Part shown: positions 34,799 to 42,700 of the stretch, in pieces | Position numbering within the stretch: position 1 is the first letter of the stretch | How the letters are laid out: every line of letters begins with the position of its first letter | From: Thiobacillus denitrificans | Lineage (GTDB): Bacteria; Pseudomonadota; Gammaproteobacteria; Burkholderiales; Thiobacillaceae | Direction: 5' to 3' | DNA length: 60,512 bases | NCBI GenBank assembly: GCA_020725005.1 | Contig: DYFW01000003.1 | Coordinates: 1 to 60,512 of the forward strand | Notes under the pieces: generated by a model | The model's input: the letters and a program-made list of their open reading frames with translations, nothing else | The model's database searches: none | What the model was told of the DNA's origin: nothing | Made by a program: the position numbers and the translations under genes

Positions 34799-35238
34799 GC
34801 GGTTTCCTCGGCGTGGAAGCCCTGATCGTGGCGCGGCTCATCGCCAGCGTGCCCGTGCCCGGCCTCAAGGTGCTGGCCGCGCCCGACCTCGACGGCATCC
34901 AGGCCGCCAGCCAGCCGGTGCCCGCCGTGCATGTGGTATTCGGCGGCTTCGAGCGGCTGGAAGCCGCCGGCGGGCTCATAGAGGTCATCGAAAACTGGTT
35001 CACCGTGGCGGTGGTGAGGAACAGCCGCGCCGCCGCCCAGGGCGCGGCCGCCCGCGCCGACGCAGGCGCACTGCTGGACGCCGTGTTCGCCGCGCTCAAC
35101 GGCTGGACGCCGGCGGGTTACCGGCCGCTCGTGCCCGCCACGCCGCCGGCGGGCGGCTACGACGCCGGGTTCGGGTATTTTCCCTTGAGCTGGCGGGTGC
35201 GGCGGCTCTCCGGCCTGCCCTGCGCGGGAGCGGCCTGA
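34795..35238 (+). CDS. Tail terminator/connector-like protein (Mu gp37-like)
   Basis: A 147-residue protein starting at GTG 34795. The gp37-like family is shown by the N-terminal helix, a central AVHVVFGGFERLEAAGG and VIENWFTVAVVRN strands and a C-terminal LVPATPPAGGYDAGFGYFPLSW. It probably caps the tail or joins it to the head. Both ends overlap neighbours. Confidence 0.78.
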   Translation: MSGFLGVEALIVARLIASVPVPGLKVLAAPDLDGIQAASQPVPAVHVVFGGFERLEAAGGLIEVIENWFTVAVVRNSRAAAQGAAARADAGALLDAVFAALNGWTPAGYRPLVPATPPAGGYDAGFGYFPLSWRVRRLSGLPCAGAA

Positions 35239-35564
35239 TGACGCTGGCGTTCGAGCACAAGCGCGGCGACAGCTTCGATCTGGCGGGGCAGTTGTTGCAG
35301 AGCGCGGGCGGCCCGCCGGTGGATCTCACCGGCGTGGCGATTCGCGCGCATCTGCGCGACGGCGATGCGCTGGTGGCGGTGCTCGACGCCGCCGTGACCG
35401 ACGCCTTGCAGGGCAAATACAGCCTGGCCAAAGCCTATGCCGATACCGAAAGCTGGCCGGTAAAAGGGCTTTCGCTGGACGTGGAATTCACCTGGCCAGG
35501 CGGCAAACGCCGCAGCACGCAGACGGTGCTGGTGCGTGTGCTCAAGGACGTGACGCTGCCATGA
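35238..35564 (+). CDS. Small virion or assembly protein, unknown
   Basis: A 108-residue beta-rich protein (FEHKRGDSFDLAGQLLQSAGG, DLTGVAIRAHLRDG, KGLSLDVEFTWPGG) that looks like the short immunoglobulin-like proteins of phage minor structural gene sets. It overlaps both neighbours by one to four bases. Confidence 0.65.
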   Translation: MTLAFEHKRGDSFDLAGQLLQSAGGPPVDLTGVAIRAHLRDGDALVAVLDAAVTDALQGKYSLAKAYADTESWPVKGLSLDVEFTWPGGKRRSTQTVLVRVLKDVTLP

Positions 35565-36049
35565 GCCAGATTACAACCGCGCTGGCTGGATCGAGCATGG
35601 TCACGGTACTCGAGAAAACCGATGGCCAGAGCGGCCTGGTGACGCTGGTCGGCGTGCCGGGGCCGGCCGGCCCTGCCGGGCCGCCCGGTTCGGGGGGTGC
35701 GGTCACGTTGTCTCTGCCGGCAGGCGCGTCCGGGGTGTCCGGCCACCGTGTCGTGGCCGCCATCGGCGGCGTCGCGGTACATGCCGACCCCGCCGACCCC
35801 GCGCACGCCGACGCCGTGATCGGCCTGTCGCTCGGCGCGGCGGTGGCCGGCGCGCCCGCCACCATCCAGGCTGGCGGCGAGGTATCCGAATCGTCGTGGG
35901 CGTGGACGCCGGGGCAGCCGGTGTTCGTCGCCGCCGGCGGCATGCTGTCGCACAGCGCGCCGGCGGCTGGCTGGTCGCAACTGATCGCCGTGGCGCTCTC
36001 GGCCACGCGGATTTTACTCAACCCGCGCCAGGCGGTTTACCTGGCATAA
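35561..36049 (+). CDS. Structural protein with short collagen-like stretch
   Basis: A 162-residue protein with GVPGPAGPAGPPGSGG near residue 32, a short Gly-X-Y run like those in phage fibre and decoration proteins. The rest is small, beta-rich and alanine-rich. It overlaps the previous gene (ATGA). It is probably a virion surface or fibre part. Confidence 0.66.
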   Translation: MSQITTALAGSSMVTVLEKTDGQSGLVTLVGVPGPAGPAGPPGSGGAVTLSLPAGASGVSGHRVVAAIGGVAVHADPADPAHADAVIGLSLGAAVAGAPATIQAGGEVSESSWAWTPGQPVFVAAGGMLSHSAPAAGWSQLIAVALSATRILLNPRQAVYLA

Positions 36050-36061
36050 AGGAGATCTGAC

Positions 36062-36574
36062 ATGGCTGGAAAAAAATATTTGCGCATGAACGCAGGCCGC
36101 ATCCAGGAGCTGGCATCGACCGATATCAGCGCCGGGGCGGCCAACGCAGGCGATATCGTCGCGCTCGACGCGACCGGGCGGCTCGATGCCAGCGTCATGC
36201 CGGTCGGCATCGGCGCGGACACGGCGGTCATCCAGGCCAGCGAGGCACTGGCCGCGGGCGACTGGGTCAATGTGCATAACGTGTCCGGCGCGGCGCGTGT
36301 GCGCAAGGCCGATGCGGCGGCATCCGGCAAGGAGGCGGTCGGGTTCGTGCTGGCTGCCGTGGCCAGCGGCGCGAACGCCACAGTGTATTTCGAGGGGCAA
36401 AACAACCAGGTGACGGGGCGCACCCCCGGCGCGCGCCAGTATCTGTCCACCACGCCGGGCGCGGCGACCGAAACGCCGCCTGCGGCAGCCGGCAACGTGG
36501 TGCAGATGCTGGGCGTGGCCGTTTCGGCAACCGCGGTGGCCACCGAGATCGAAGACGGCGTGATCCTCGCCTGA
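36062..36574 (+). CDS. Probable decoration or minor structural protein
   Basis: A 170-residue beta-rich protein (AGDIVALDATGRLDASVMPVG, VIQASEALAAGDWVNVHNVSG, KEAVGFVLAAVASGANATVYF) resembling capsid decoration proteins of the DUF2190 sort. AAGGAG precedes the ATG. It lies between collagen-like and Asp-box proteins, consistent with virion surface proteins. Confidence 0.66.
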   Translation: MAGKKYLRMNAGRIQELASTDISAGAANAGDIVALDATGRLDASVMPVGIGADTAVIQASEALAAGDWVNVHNVSGAARVRKADAAASGKEAVGFVLAAVASGANATVYFEGQNNQVTGRTPGARQYLSTTPGAATETPPAAAGNVVQMLGVAVSATAVATEIEDGVILA

Positions 36575-36577
36575 CCC

Positions 36578-37561
36578 ATGCCGGAAATTCGACCGCTCGC
36601 GCTCTACAACGGCCGCACCGAGCAGATGCGCGCCGGCGATCACGCGCCAGGCGTGCCGCCCGGCACGGTCGTCGAACTCCCCGCCGGCACGCCGGACGGC
36701 GACTGGCTGCCGATGGACGGCCGCTACGTCACGATCGCCGCCTACCCCGCGCTGGCCGCTCTGCCAGACCCCGCGTTCGAGTTCGGCGAGCTGCGGTACA
36801 CGAAGGCGGATGCGACCCTCTACGGCGTCGCCTGGAGCGGCAGCCTGTTATGCGCGGTGGGCGATTTAGGCACCATCCTCACCTCGCCCGACGGCGTGAC
36901 CTGGACGGCGCGCACCTCGGGCACGACGCAGATTCTATACGGCGTCGCCTGGAGCGGCAGCCTGTTCTGCGCGGTGGGCGGTAGCGGCACCATCCTCACC
37001 TCGCCCGACGGCGTGACCTGGACGGCGCGCACCTCGGGCACGACGCAGACTCTATACGGCGTCGTCTGGAGCGGCAGCCTGTTCTGCGCGGTGGGCGGTA
37101 GCGGCACGATCCTCACCTCTCTCGACGGCGTGATCTGGACGGCGCGCACCTCGGGCACGACGCAGATTCTATACGGCGTCGCCTGGAGCGGCAGCCTGTT
37201 CTGCGCGGTGGGCGGTAGCGGCACCATCCTCACCTCGCCCGACGGCGTGACCTGGACGGCGCGCACCTCGGGCACGACGCAGACTCTATTCGGCGTCGCC
37301 TGGAGCGGCAGCCTGTTCTGCGCGGTGGGCACTGGCGACATCATCCTCACCTCGCCCGACGGCGTGACCTGGACGGCGCGCCTCTCGGGCGCGACGTTTT
37401 CCCTGCGATACGTACCGCTCGTGGCGGCCAATCGGGTGTGGGTGACCAGCGGTTCAGGCCAGCTGCTCTCGTTTCCGCTGCCGGTGGCGGGCCAGCGCGT
37501 GCTGCCGTACCGGGATGTCATGACGGCTGGCGTGACGCGCGCGTACATGAGGGTGAGATGA
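36578..37561 (+). CDS. Tail-collar/Asp-box repeat protein, candidate receptor-binding protein
   Basis: A 327-residue protein. The N-terminal part (PAGTPDGDWLPMDGRYVTIAAYPALAALP) is like phage tail-collar regions. Five 39-residue repeats follow (TILTSPDGVTWTARTSGTTQ type), each with an Asp box SxDGxxW and one cysteine, as in beta-propeller sialidase-like folds. A degenerate sixth unit ends the array. The DNA repeats are nearly identical, so copy number may change by recombination. It may bind the host surface. Confidence 0.78.
   Translation: MPEIRPLALYNGRTEQMRAGDHAPGVPPGTVVELPAGTPDGDWLPMDGRYVTIAAYPALAALPDPAFEFGELRYTKADATLYGVAWSGSLLCAVGDLGTILTSPDGVTWTARTSGTTQILYGVAWSGSLFCAVGGSGTILTSPDGVTWTARTSGTTQTLYGVVWSGSLFCAVGGSGTILTSLDGVIWTARTSGTTQILYGVAWSGSLFCAVGGSGTILTSPDGVTWTARTSGTTQTLFGVAWSGSLFCAVGTGDIILTSPDGVTWTARLSGATFSLRYVPLVAANRVWVTSGSGQLLSFPLPVAGQRVLPYRDVMTAGVTRAYMRVR
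36821..37405 (+). repeat. Five tandem 117-bp repeats within the Asp-box gene
   Basis: Units begin at 36821, 36938, 37055, 37172 and 37289. They are near identical in DNA, with unit 3 carrying the most changes (SLDGVIW for SPDGVTW). Confidence 0.9.
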
Positions 37562-37965
37562 TGCGCTACAGCTACGATTGGCATGGGTTTTTGTCGGACA
37601 CCCCGATCCCGGACAGATCGACCGACGTCGTCCCGCCGGACGCCTCCGGCTGGCCAGCCGGGCAGCGCCCGAACTGGACGGGTCATGCCTGGACCTACCT
37701 CGATTATCCGCCCCCGCCGCCACCGCCCGCGCCTCGCCGGATTGCCGTGGCGGATTTCCGCGCGCGATTTACCGATGCGGAGATGGCCGCGATCGTTTCG
37801 CTCGCCTACTCAGGCGCTGGCGACGTGACTGCGGCCATGCTGTTGCTGAAAATCCAGACCAGTAACGAAATCGACTTGACCACGCCAGAAGTCACGGCAG
37901 GCATGGCCTATCTGACCGCCAGGGGCTGCCTGGCTGCCGGCCGGGCGGCAGAAATTCTCGGCTGA
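37558..37965 (+). CDS. Protein after the Asp-box gene, possibly fibre assembly
   Basis: A 135-residue protein (ATG 37558, or 37561). N-terminal RYSYDWHGFLSDTPIPD and a tryptophan-rich WTGHAWTYLDY are followed by a polyproline run (PPPPPPPAP) and a C-terminal helical part (IAVADFRARFTDAEMAAIVSLA). The two-part layout is like small fibre-assembly proteins, but I see no firm match. It ends the second late block. Confidence 0.6.
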   Translation: MMRYSYDWHGFLSDTPIPDRSTDVVPPDASGWPAGQRPNWTGHAWTYLDYPPPPPPPAPRRIAVADFRARFTDAEMAAIVSLAYSGAGDVTAAMLLLKIQTSNEIDLTTPEVTAGMAYLTARGCLAAGRAAEILG

Positions 37966-37980
37966 CAGATGTCTGTCCCC

Positions 37981-38082
37981 TGTCCGCTGTCTGCGGACTG
38001 TCCGCTGTCTGCTGTCCGCTGTCCGCTGTCGGCTGTCCGCTGTCGGCTGTCCGCCGTCCCCTGTCCGCTGTCCGCTGACAGC
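37981..38082. repeat. Heptad repeat array 3 (upstream of the tail block)
   Basis: About 13 units of TGTC(C/G/T)GC, mostly in register, running to within one base of the late dyad. Two units differ (CGTCCCC, TGACAGC), and a GGAC interrupts near 37995. Confidence 0.88.
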
Positions 38083-38125
38083 TGAACCGCTTCAGCCGTT
38101 TTCGCCGCCCGCGCGCGCGTAGATT
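38083..38125 (+). promoter_or_regulatory. Late promoter 3 (PP-like)
   Basis: Dyad TGAACCGCTTCA (38083-38094), GCGCGCGCG (38111-38119) and a -10-like TAGATT (38120-38125). The dyad centre is 31.5 bases before the -10 and 43.5 before the next ATG, which has no Shine-Dalgarno. Confidence 0.72.
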
Positions 38126-38131
38126 CGCCGT

Positions 38132-38332
38132 ATGCAGATACGGCTCGCCCTCCCCCACACCCACGCCGGGCGCGATTACCCGCCCGGCGCTGTACTCGAT
38201 CTCGACGCCGACGCGGCGGCGTGGCTGGTCGCGCTGGGTGTGGCCGAGGCGCACCAATTGCCGGCGGACACGCTGCCGCATTCATCCACCGCGCCTGATC
38301 CGGCGCGCAAACCCCCAAGGAGCAAGCCATGA
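38132..38332 (+). CDS. Small protein, first gene of the tail block
   Basis: A 66-residue protein (LALPHTHAGRDYPPGAVLDLDADAAAWLVALGVAE, then a disordered tail) like the short DUF7210-type proteins before tail genes. It starts at the ATG 43.5 bases after the late dyad centre. Function unknown. Overlaps the tube gene. Confidence 0.66.
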   Translation: MQIRLALPHTHAGRDYPPGAVLDLDADAAAWLVALGVAEAHQLPADTLPHSSTAPDPARKPPRSKP

Positions 38333-39075
38333 TCTACGCAGGCCAGGGGCCGATCTACATCGGCGACTTCAACGCGACCACGCTCAACATCGACAACGAG
38401 GTGGCGGTGGGCTGCGGCAACCGCTCGCTCAAGCTGGCGATGAGCCGCGAGACGCAGGAAATCAAGGAAAGCTGCTCCGGGCAGCGCCTCACGCTGGTGG
38501 AATACGAAACCAGCAAATCGGCCAACGCCACGCTGGAGCTGGCGCAGTTCGACAAGGACATGCTGGCGCTGGCGCTGTATGGCGCGGCGGCAGCGGTGAC
38601 CGGATCGACCGTCACCGCGGAGACGATGCCGACGATGACGGTAAATGGCGTTTACCACACCAAGCACCCGAAGATTTCCAGCGTGGTGGTGAAAGACAGC
38701 GCGGGCACGCCGGCCACGCTGGTGGCCAATACCCACTACAAGGTGGACGACGCCGACTATGGCCGCATCGTGATCCTCAACCTCGCTTCGTTCACCCAGC
38801 CGTTCAAGGTGGACTACGCCTACGCGGCCTACAGCAAGATCAAGCCGTTTTCGGTGGCCGCGCCGGTCAAGGCGCTGCGCTTCGACGGGGTTTCCACCGC
38901 CGACGGCAGCAAGGTGCGCGTGATCCTGCCGAAAATCCAGTTCTCGCCGACTTCCGAATTCAACTTTTTGGGCGACGAGGCGGCGGTGCTGACGCTGGAA
39001 GGCAAGCTCTTGTATCCCGGCATTCCGCTGGCCGATCCGGTGCTGGGTAACTTCGGCTCGATCGACCTCTTGTGA
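38329..39075 (+). CDS. Major tail tube protein (siphovirus type)
   Basis: A 248-residue protein with tube-protein features: the start IYAGQGPIYIGDFNATT, the segment SRETQEIKESCSGQRLTL, and C-terminal FNFLGDEAAVLTLEGKLLYPG. It would polymerise into a long flexible tail tube. No sheath gene accompanies it, pointing to a non-contractile tail as in phage B3. Confidence 0.8.
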   Translation: MIYAGQGPIYIGDFNATTLNIDNEVAVGCGNRSLKLAMSRETQEIKESCSGQRLTLVEYETSKSANATLELAQFDKDMLALALYGAAAAVTGSTVTAETMPTMTVNGVYHTKHPKISSVVVKDSAGTPATLVANTHYKVDDADYGRIVILNLASFTQPFKVDYAYAAYSKIKPFSVAAPVKALRFDGVSTADGSKVRVILPKIQFSPTSEFNFLGDEAAVLTLEGKLLYPGIPLADPVLGNFGSIDLL

Positions 39076-39482
39076 TGGACGAACTCGATCAACTGTCCCC
39101 CGCGCCGGTTATGGTGCTGGCCGGCGGGCGCAGCCTGGAAATCACGCCCATCCGCGTGCGCGAGCTGGCCGCGTTCTCCCGCGCGGTGCAGCCGGTTGCG
39201 GCGGCGCTGGCGGCGGGAGCCGACATCGCCAGCCTGCTGGCGGATCATGCCGATGCGGTCATCGATGCCGCAGCCATCGGCGCGCGGGTGGAGCGCGATT
39301 TCGTGCTCGATCTCGGGCTGGACGAGCTGGTCGATCTGGCTGGCGCGGTGCTGACGGTGAACGTGGATTTTTTCGTCCGCCGGCTGCTGCCGAAAGTCAC
39401 GGCAAGCAGCGAGGCGCTGGCGAAACAGTGGGCTGGTTCGAACTCGATGCCCGATTCCGCGCCGCCGGAATCGGCTCCGTGA
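39075..39482 (+). CDS. Tail assembly chaperone, first part (lambda G-like)
   Basis: A 135-residue protein between tube and tape-measure genes, where chaperones sit. It reads ITPIRVRELAAFSRAVQPVAAALAAG and DLVDLAGAVLTVNVDFFVRRLLPKV. A U-UUU-UUC slippery heptamer (39368-39374) lies in the right phase for a -1 shift. The -1 frame is open from there into the next gene, giving a G-GT-like fusion. ATG at 39075 with a GTG just before it. Confidence 0.75.
   Translation: MDELDQLSPAPVMVLAGGRSLEITPIRVRELAAFSRAVQPVAAALAAGADIASLLADHADAVIDAAAIGARVERDFVLDLGLDELVDLAGAVLTVNVDFFVRRLLPKVTASSEALAKQWAGSNSMPDSAPPESAP
39368..39374 (+). other. Slippery heptamer for -1 frameshift
   Basis: TTTTTTC with zero frame T TTT TTC. 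After a -1 shift the frame is open to 39628, joining the two chaperone genes. Confidence 0.6.
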
Positions 39483-39628
39483 TGGACATGACGCTTTCCC
39501 AGGTGCGCGGCTATGGCCGCGCTTTGGCTTTGATCGAGGCGGAAAAACTCAAGGCGGCGGCGGTGGCGGTGCGGGCTGGAATGGCGGACGAAAAGGGCTG
39601 GAAGGCGTGGGTGAAGAGCGTGGGCTGA
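39428..39628 (+). CDS. Tail assembly chaperone, frameshift-extension part (lambda T-like)
   Basis: A 66-residue frame if read from GTG 39428, overlapping the upstream gene by 55 bases in the -1 frame. Sequence VGWFELDARFRAAGIGSVMDM and the helical EAEKLKAAAVAVRAGMADEKGW. It is more likely made as the C-terminal extension of the upstream protein by frameshifting, as in lambda gpG-T, than on its own. It would help the tube assemble around the tape measure. Confidence 0.65.
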   Translation: MGWFELDARFRAAGIGSVMDMTLSQVRGYGRALALIEAEKLKAAAVAVRAGMADEKGWKAWVKSVG

Positions 39629-39629
39629 C

Positions 39630-39758
39630 TCAGCGCCGGCGCGCAAGGCTCGCGATCACCCACCAGGCGACCAGCAACGCGCTGGCAATGAATCCATACG
39701 GGATCAGCAGCAGCAGCGTGGCGACGGCGAAGGTCGCGCCCATTGTGTCGAGGTGCAT
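39630..39758 (-). CDS. Antisense small membrane protein
   Basis: A 42-residue leftward frame (MHLDTMGATFAVATLLLLIPY, then GFIASALLVAWWVIASLARRR) that is almost wholly hydrophobic with a basic end, one or two membrane helices. It fills the only gap in the tail operon, between chaperone and tape measure. Its orientation suggests expression outside the late programme. It may be real, but length makes this uncertain. Confidence 0.4.
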   Translation of the reverse strand: MHLDTMGATFAVATLLLLIPYGFIASALLVAWWVIASLARRR

Positions 39759-39762
39759 ATAA

Positions 39763-42700
39763 GTGGCCGGAAATACGGTATTTGTCAGGATACAAACGAA
39801 TTCCGATCTTGCCAAGGTCGTCGGCCAGGCGCGCGCATCGCTGGAGAGGCTGGCGGCGTCGCCGTCGCATCGCCAGATCGCCAATGGCGTGCGCTCGATT
39901 TCCGAGCAGCTCGACACGATGCGCAATCTGTATATCGGGCTGGTCGGCGTGCTGCCGCGCGTGGCGGCGGGCGCGGCTGGCGCGGTGCGGCTGGCCGAGG
40001 CCTATCAGCAAGTCAATGCGCGCCTGAAAAATGCCGCCGACGGCGTGGCGGATTTCGCGCAGTCGCAGGCCGCCGTCAACCGCATTGCGATTTCCGCGCG
40101 CCAGCCGCTGGAATCGGTGGCCGGGCTATATTCCAAATTGCGCACCAACGCCGGGCTGGCGTCGAATGACGCCGAGCGCCTGACCGAGACCTTGGCCAAG
40201 GCCGTGCAGCTCGACGGCGGCGGCGCGTCCGCCGAGGCGGCGCTGTTCCAGCTCCAGCAGGGGCTGGCCTCGGGCATACTGCGCGGAGAAGAACTCAACT
40301 CGGTCCTGGAACAAGCGCCGTCATTGGCGAAGGCCATCGCCGACGGCCTCGGCGTGCCGGTTGGCGCGCTGCGTCAACTTGCGGAACAGGGCAGGCTGAC
40401 CACGGCTGAAATCAAGCGGGCGTTAAACGATCAGGCAGACGAGATCGAGGCGCGCTTCGCCAATTTGCCGGTAACGGTGGGGCAGGCGTTGCAGAATCTG
40501 CGCACGCAGGCAGTTGGCGAGTTCGGTCGAATCAACGAGTCTCTGGGTTTGACGCAATCGATTTCCGGGCTGGTCAAAACGCTGGCCGAGAACATCCAGG
40601 CCACGGTGGCCGTCGCGACGGCAGCGGCTTTTGCCATTGCCGGCGCGTTCCTCCAATCGATTGCCACTCGGCGGGCGGCGGAAAAAGCGGCGCATATCGC
40701 GCGGCTGCGTGAAATCGTGACCGAAACCACGGCGGCGCTGTCGGCGGCGAAAGCACAAACAGGCGCGGGGCGCGGCGCGGCGGTGGCGAGCGCGGCGGCC
40801 TCGCTGGTGGCGGCGCGCGGCGCGCTGGCCGATGCGGCAAAAAGCACATCGCTCCTGCGCGGCGCATTCTCCAGTCTGATCGGGGTGTTGCGGCTGTTTT
40901 TGGGGCCGGTGGGGCTGGTGTTGACCGCCGTGGGTACGCTGACCGGGCTGTTCGTTGCCAACCGCAATGCGCTCGTCGACCTGGGCAACGGCCAGGCGAC
41001 GCTCGCCGAAACCGTGCGCGCGGCGTGGCAGTTGATCGTGGGCATGGTGGGCGGCGCGGTCGCCCGGATCGGGGAGAGATTCTCCGGGATTCTTCGGGCA
41101 GGCAGCGGTACATTCGGCGCGCTCGTCGATCTGGCCAAAGGCACGGCCAATGCACTGATCGGCCTGTTCGTTGCGGCAGCAAAGGCCATCGGCACCACAT
41201 TCGGTGCGATCGCGCGGCAGGTGGCGGTGAATTTCACCGGCCTCAAGGACTTGTTCGCTGGGCTGTTCAAGGACATCCAGGCAGCGCTCTCGGGCGATTT
41301 CTCGTTCCGGAATTTCCGGGGCGCGGTGGCTAAGGCGCTTGCCGGCACGCGCGACAATCTCGGGCAGTTCACGCGGTCGATCCGCGACGACACGGCCAAG
41401 GCTTTCGGCACGGATTACGTGGGCGCGATCGGCAAGGGCATCGCGCGCGGGGTGAAGGAGATCAGGAACACCGTGGGAGGCGCGCTGCTGGAGCAGGTGC
41501 GCAAGAACCGCGACGCGGCGGCGGACGCGCAGGCAGAGGCGTTTTTCAATCAGCAGGTTTCGCCGGCTGGCGGCGTGACGGCAGCAACCGATTCACCGGG
41601 ACGGTCGAGCAAAGCCAGAGATGATGGCGACAAAGCCAGGCGCGAGGCCGAGCGCCTCGCCGCCGCGCGACTCGAACTGGAAGAAACGTTGGCCGCGCAG
41701 GCCGGCCGCCTGGCGGAAGACGGTATCCGCCGCGATATTGAGCTCAACAAGGAGGCATTCGACGCAAAGCGCATCGACGCCGAGGCTTATTACGCCCGGC
41801 TGGTGGCCTTGCAGGAAACGCTGGCCGCCGCAGAGATCGCGGCGCTCACCCGCCAGCGCGACGCGGCTGCGGAAGCTGTCGCCGCGGCAACGCGCAAGGA
41901 CGATGCGCCCGCCGCGTTAAAAGCCACCGGCGAGGTAGCAAAACTCAACACCGACATCGAGCTTGCGCGCCGCAAGCTCGAAGATTTCAGGCGCGAAGCC
42001 GCCACCGGGCTGGCCGATGCACAGGCGGCGCGCACGCGCGGCGGGTTCGACACGCTGGCGAAACAGATCGACGCCCAGCTCGCCGCCCTGCGCGAGAAAG
42101 AGCAGGCGTTGAAAAACCAGATCGACCTGGGATTGCCGCAGGCCGCCGCCGAGGCGCAGATCAACGCCGCGCGGCGCGAGACGCTGGCGACGACGAGTGC
42201 GCTGGTGGCGAAGCTGGAAGAACTCGCCACGCTCAACCCGGCGCTGTTCGGCGACGAGGCGCTGGCGCAGATTGCGCGCTACAAGAGCGGGCTGGCCGAT
42301 CTCGACGTGGTGGTGGATTCGGTGGCCACCCGCATCAACAGCGCGGTGTCCACCGCATTCGAAAAGCTGTTCGCCGACATCGGCAGCGGTGCGGCAACGG
42401 CGAAAGACGCGCTGCTCGGTTTCCTGCGCGCGGTGGTGGGCGAGATCAACGCGGTGGTGGGGAAAAACCTCGCGCAATCCATTCTGGGCAGCATCCTGCC
42501 CACCGGGCAGGCGGGGGCGACCGGCGGGCTGGGGGGCTTCATCTCGGGGATTCTCGGCGGTGGCGCGGGCGGCAGGCCGGATGGCACGCCGGGTAACCCG
42601 GTGTACGTGTCGCAGCGCGATCCGCTCAAGCTGGACGGCGCGGCGCTCAACGCAGAAGGCGGGCTGTTCGGCGGCCTGCGCGAGAAGCTCACGGGCCTGT

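Noticed and set aside
37558-37965. Contractile-tail sheath or Mu-type invertible fibre region
   Set aside because: No sheath gene, invertase or gix-like inverted sites are visible around the fibre genes.
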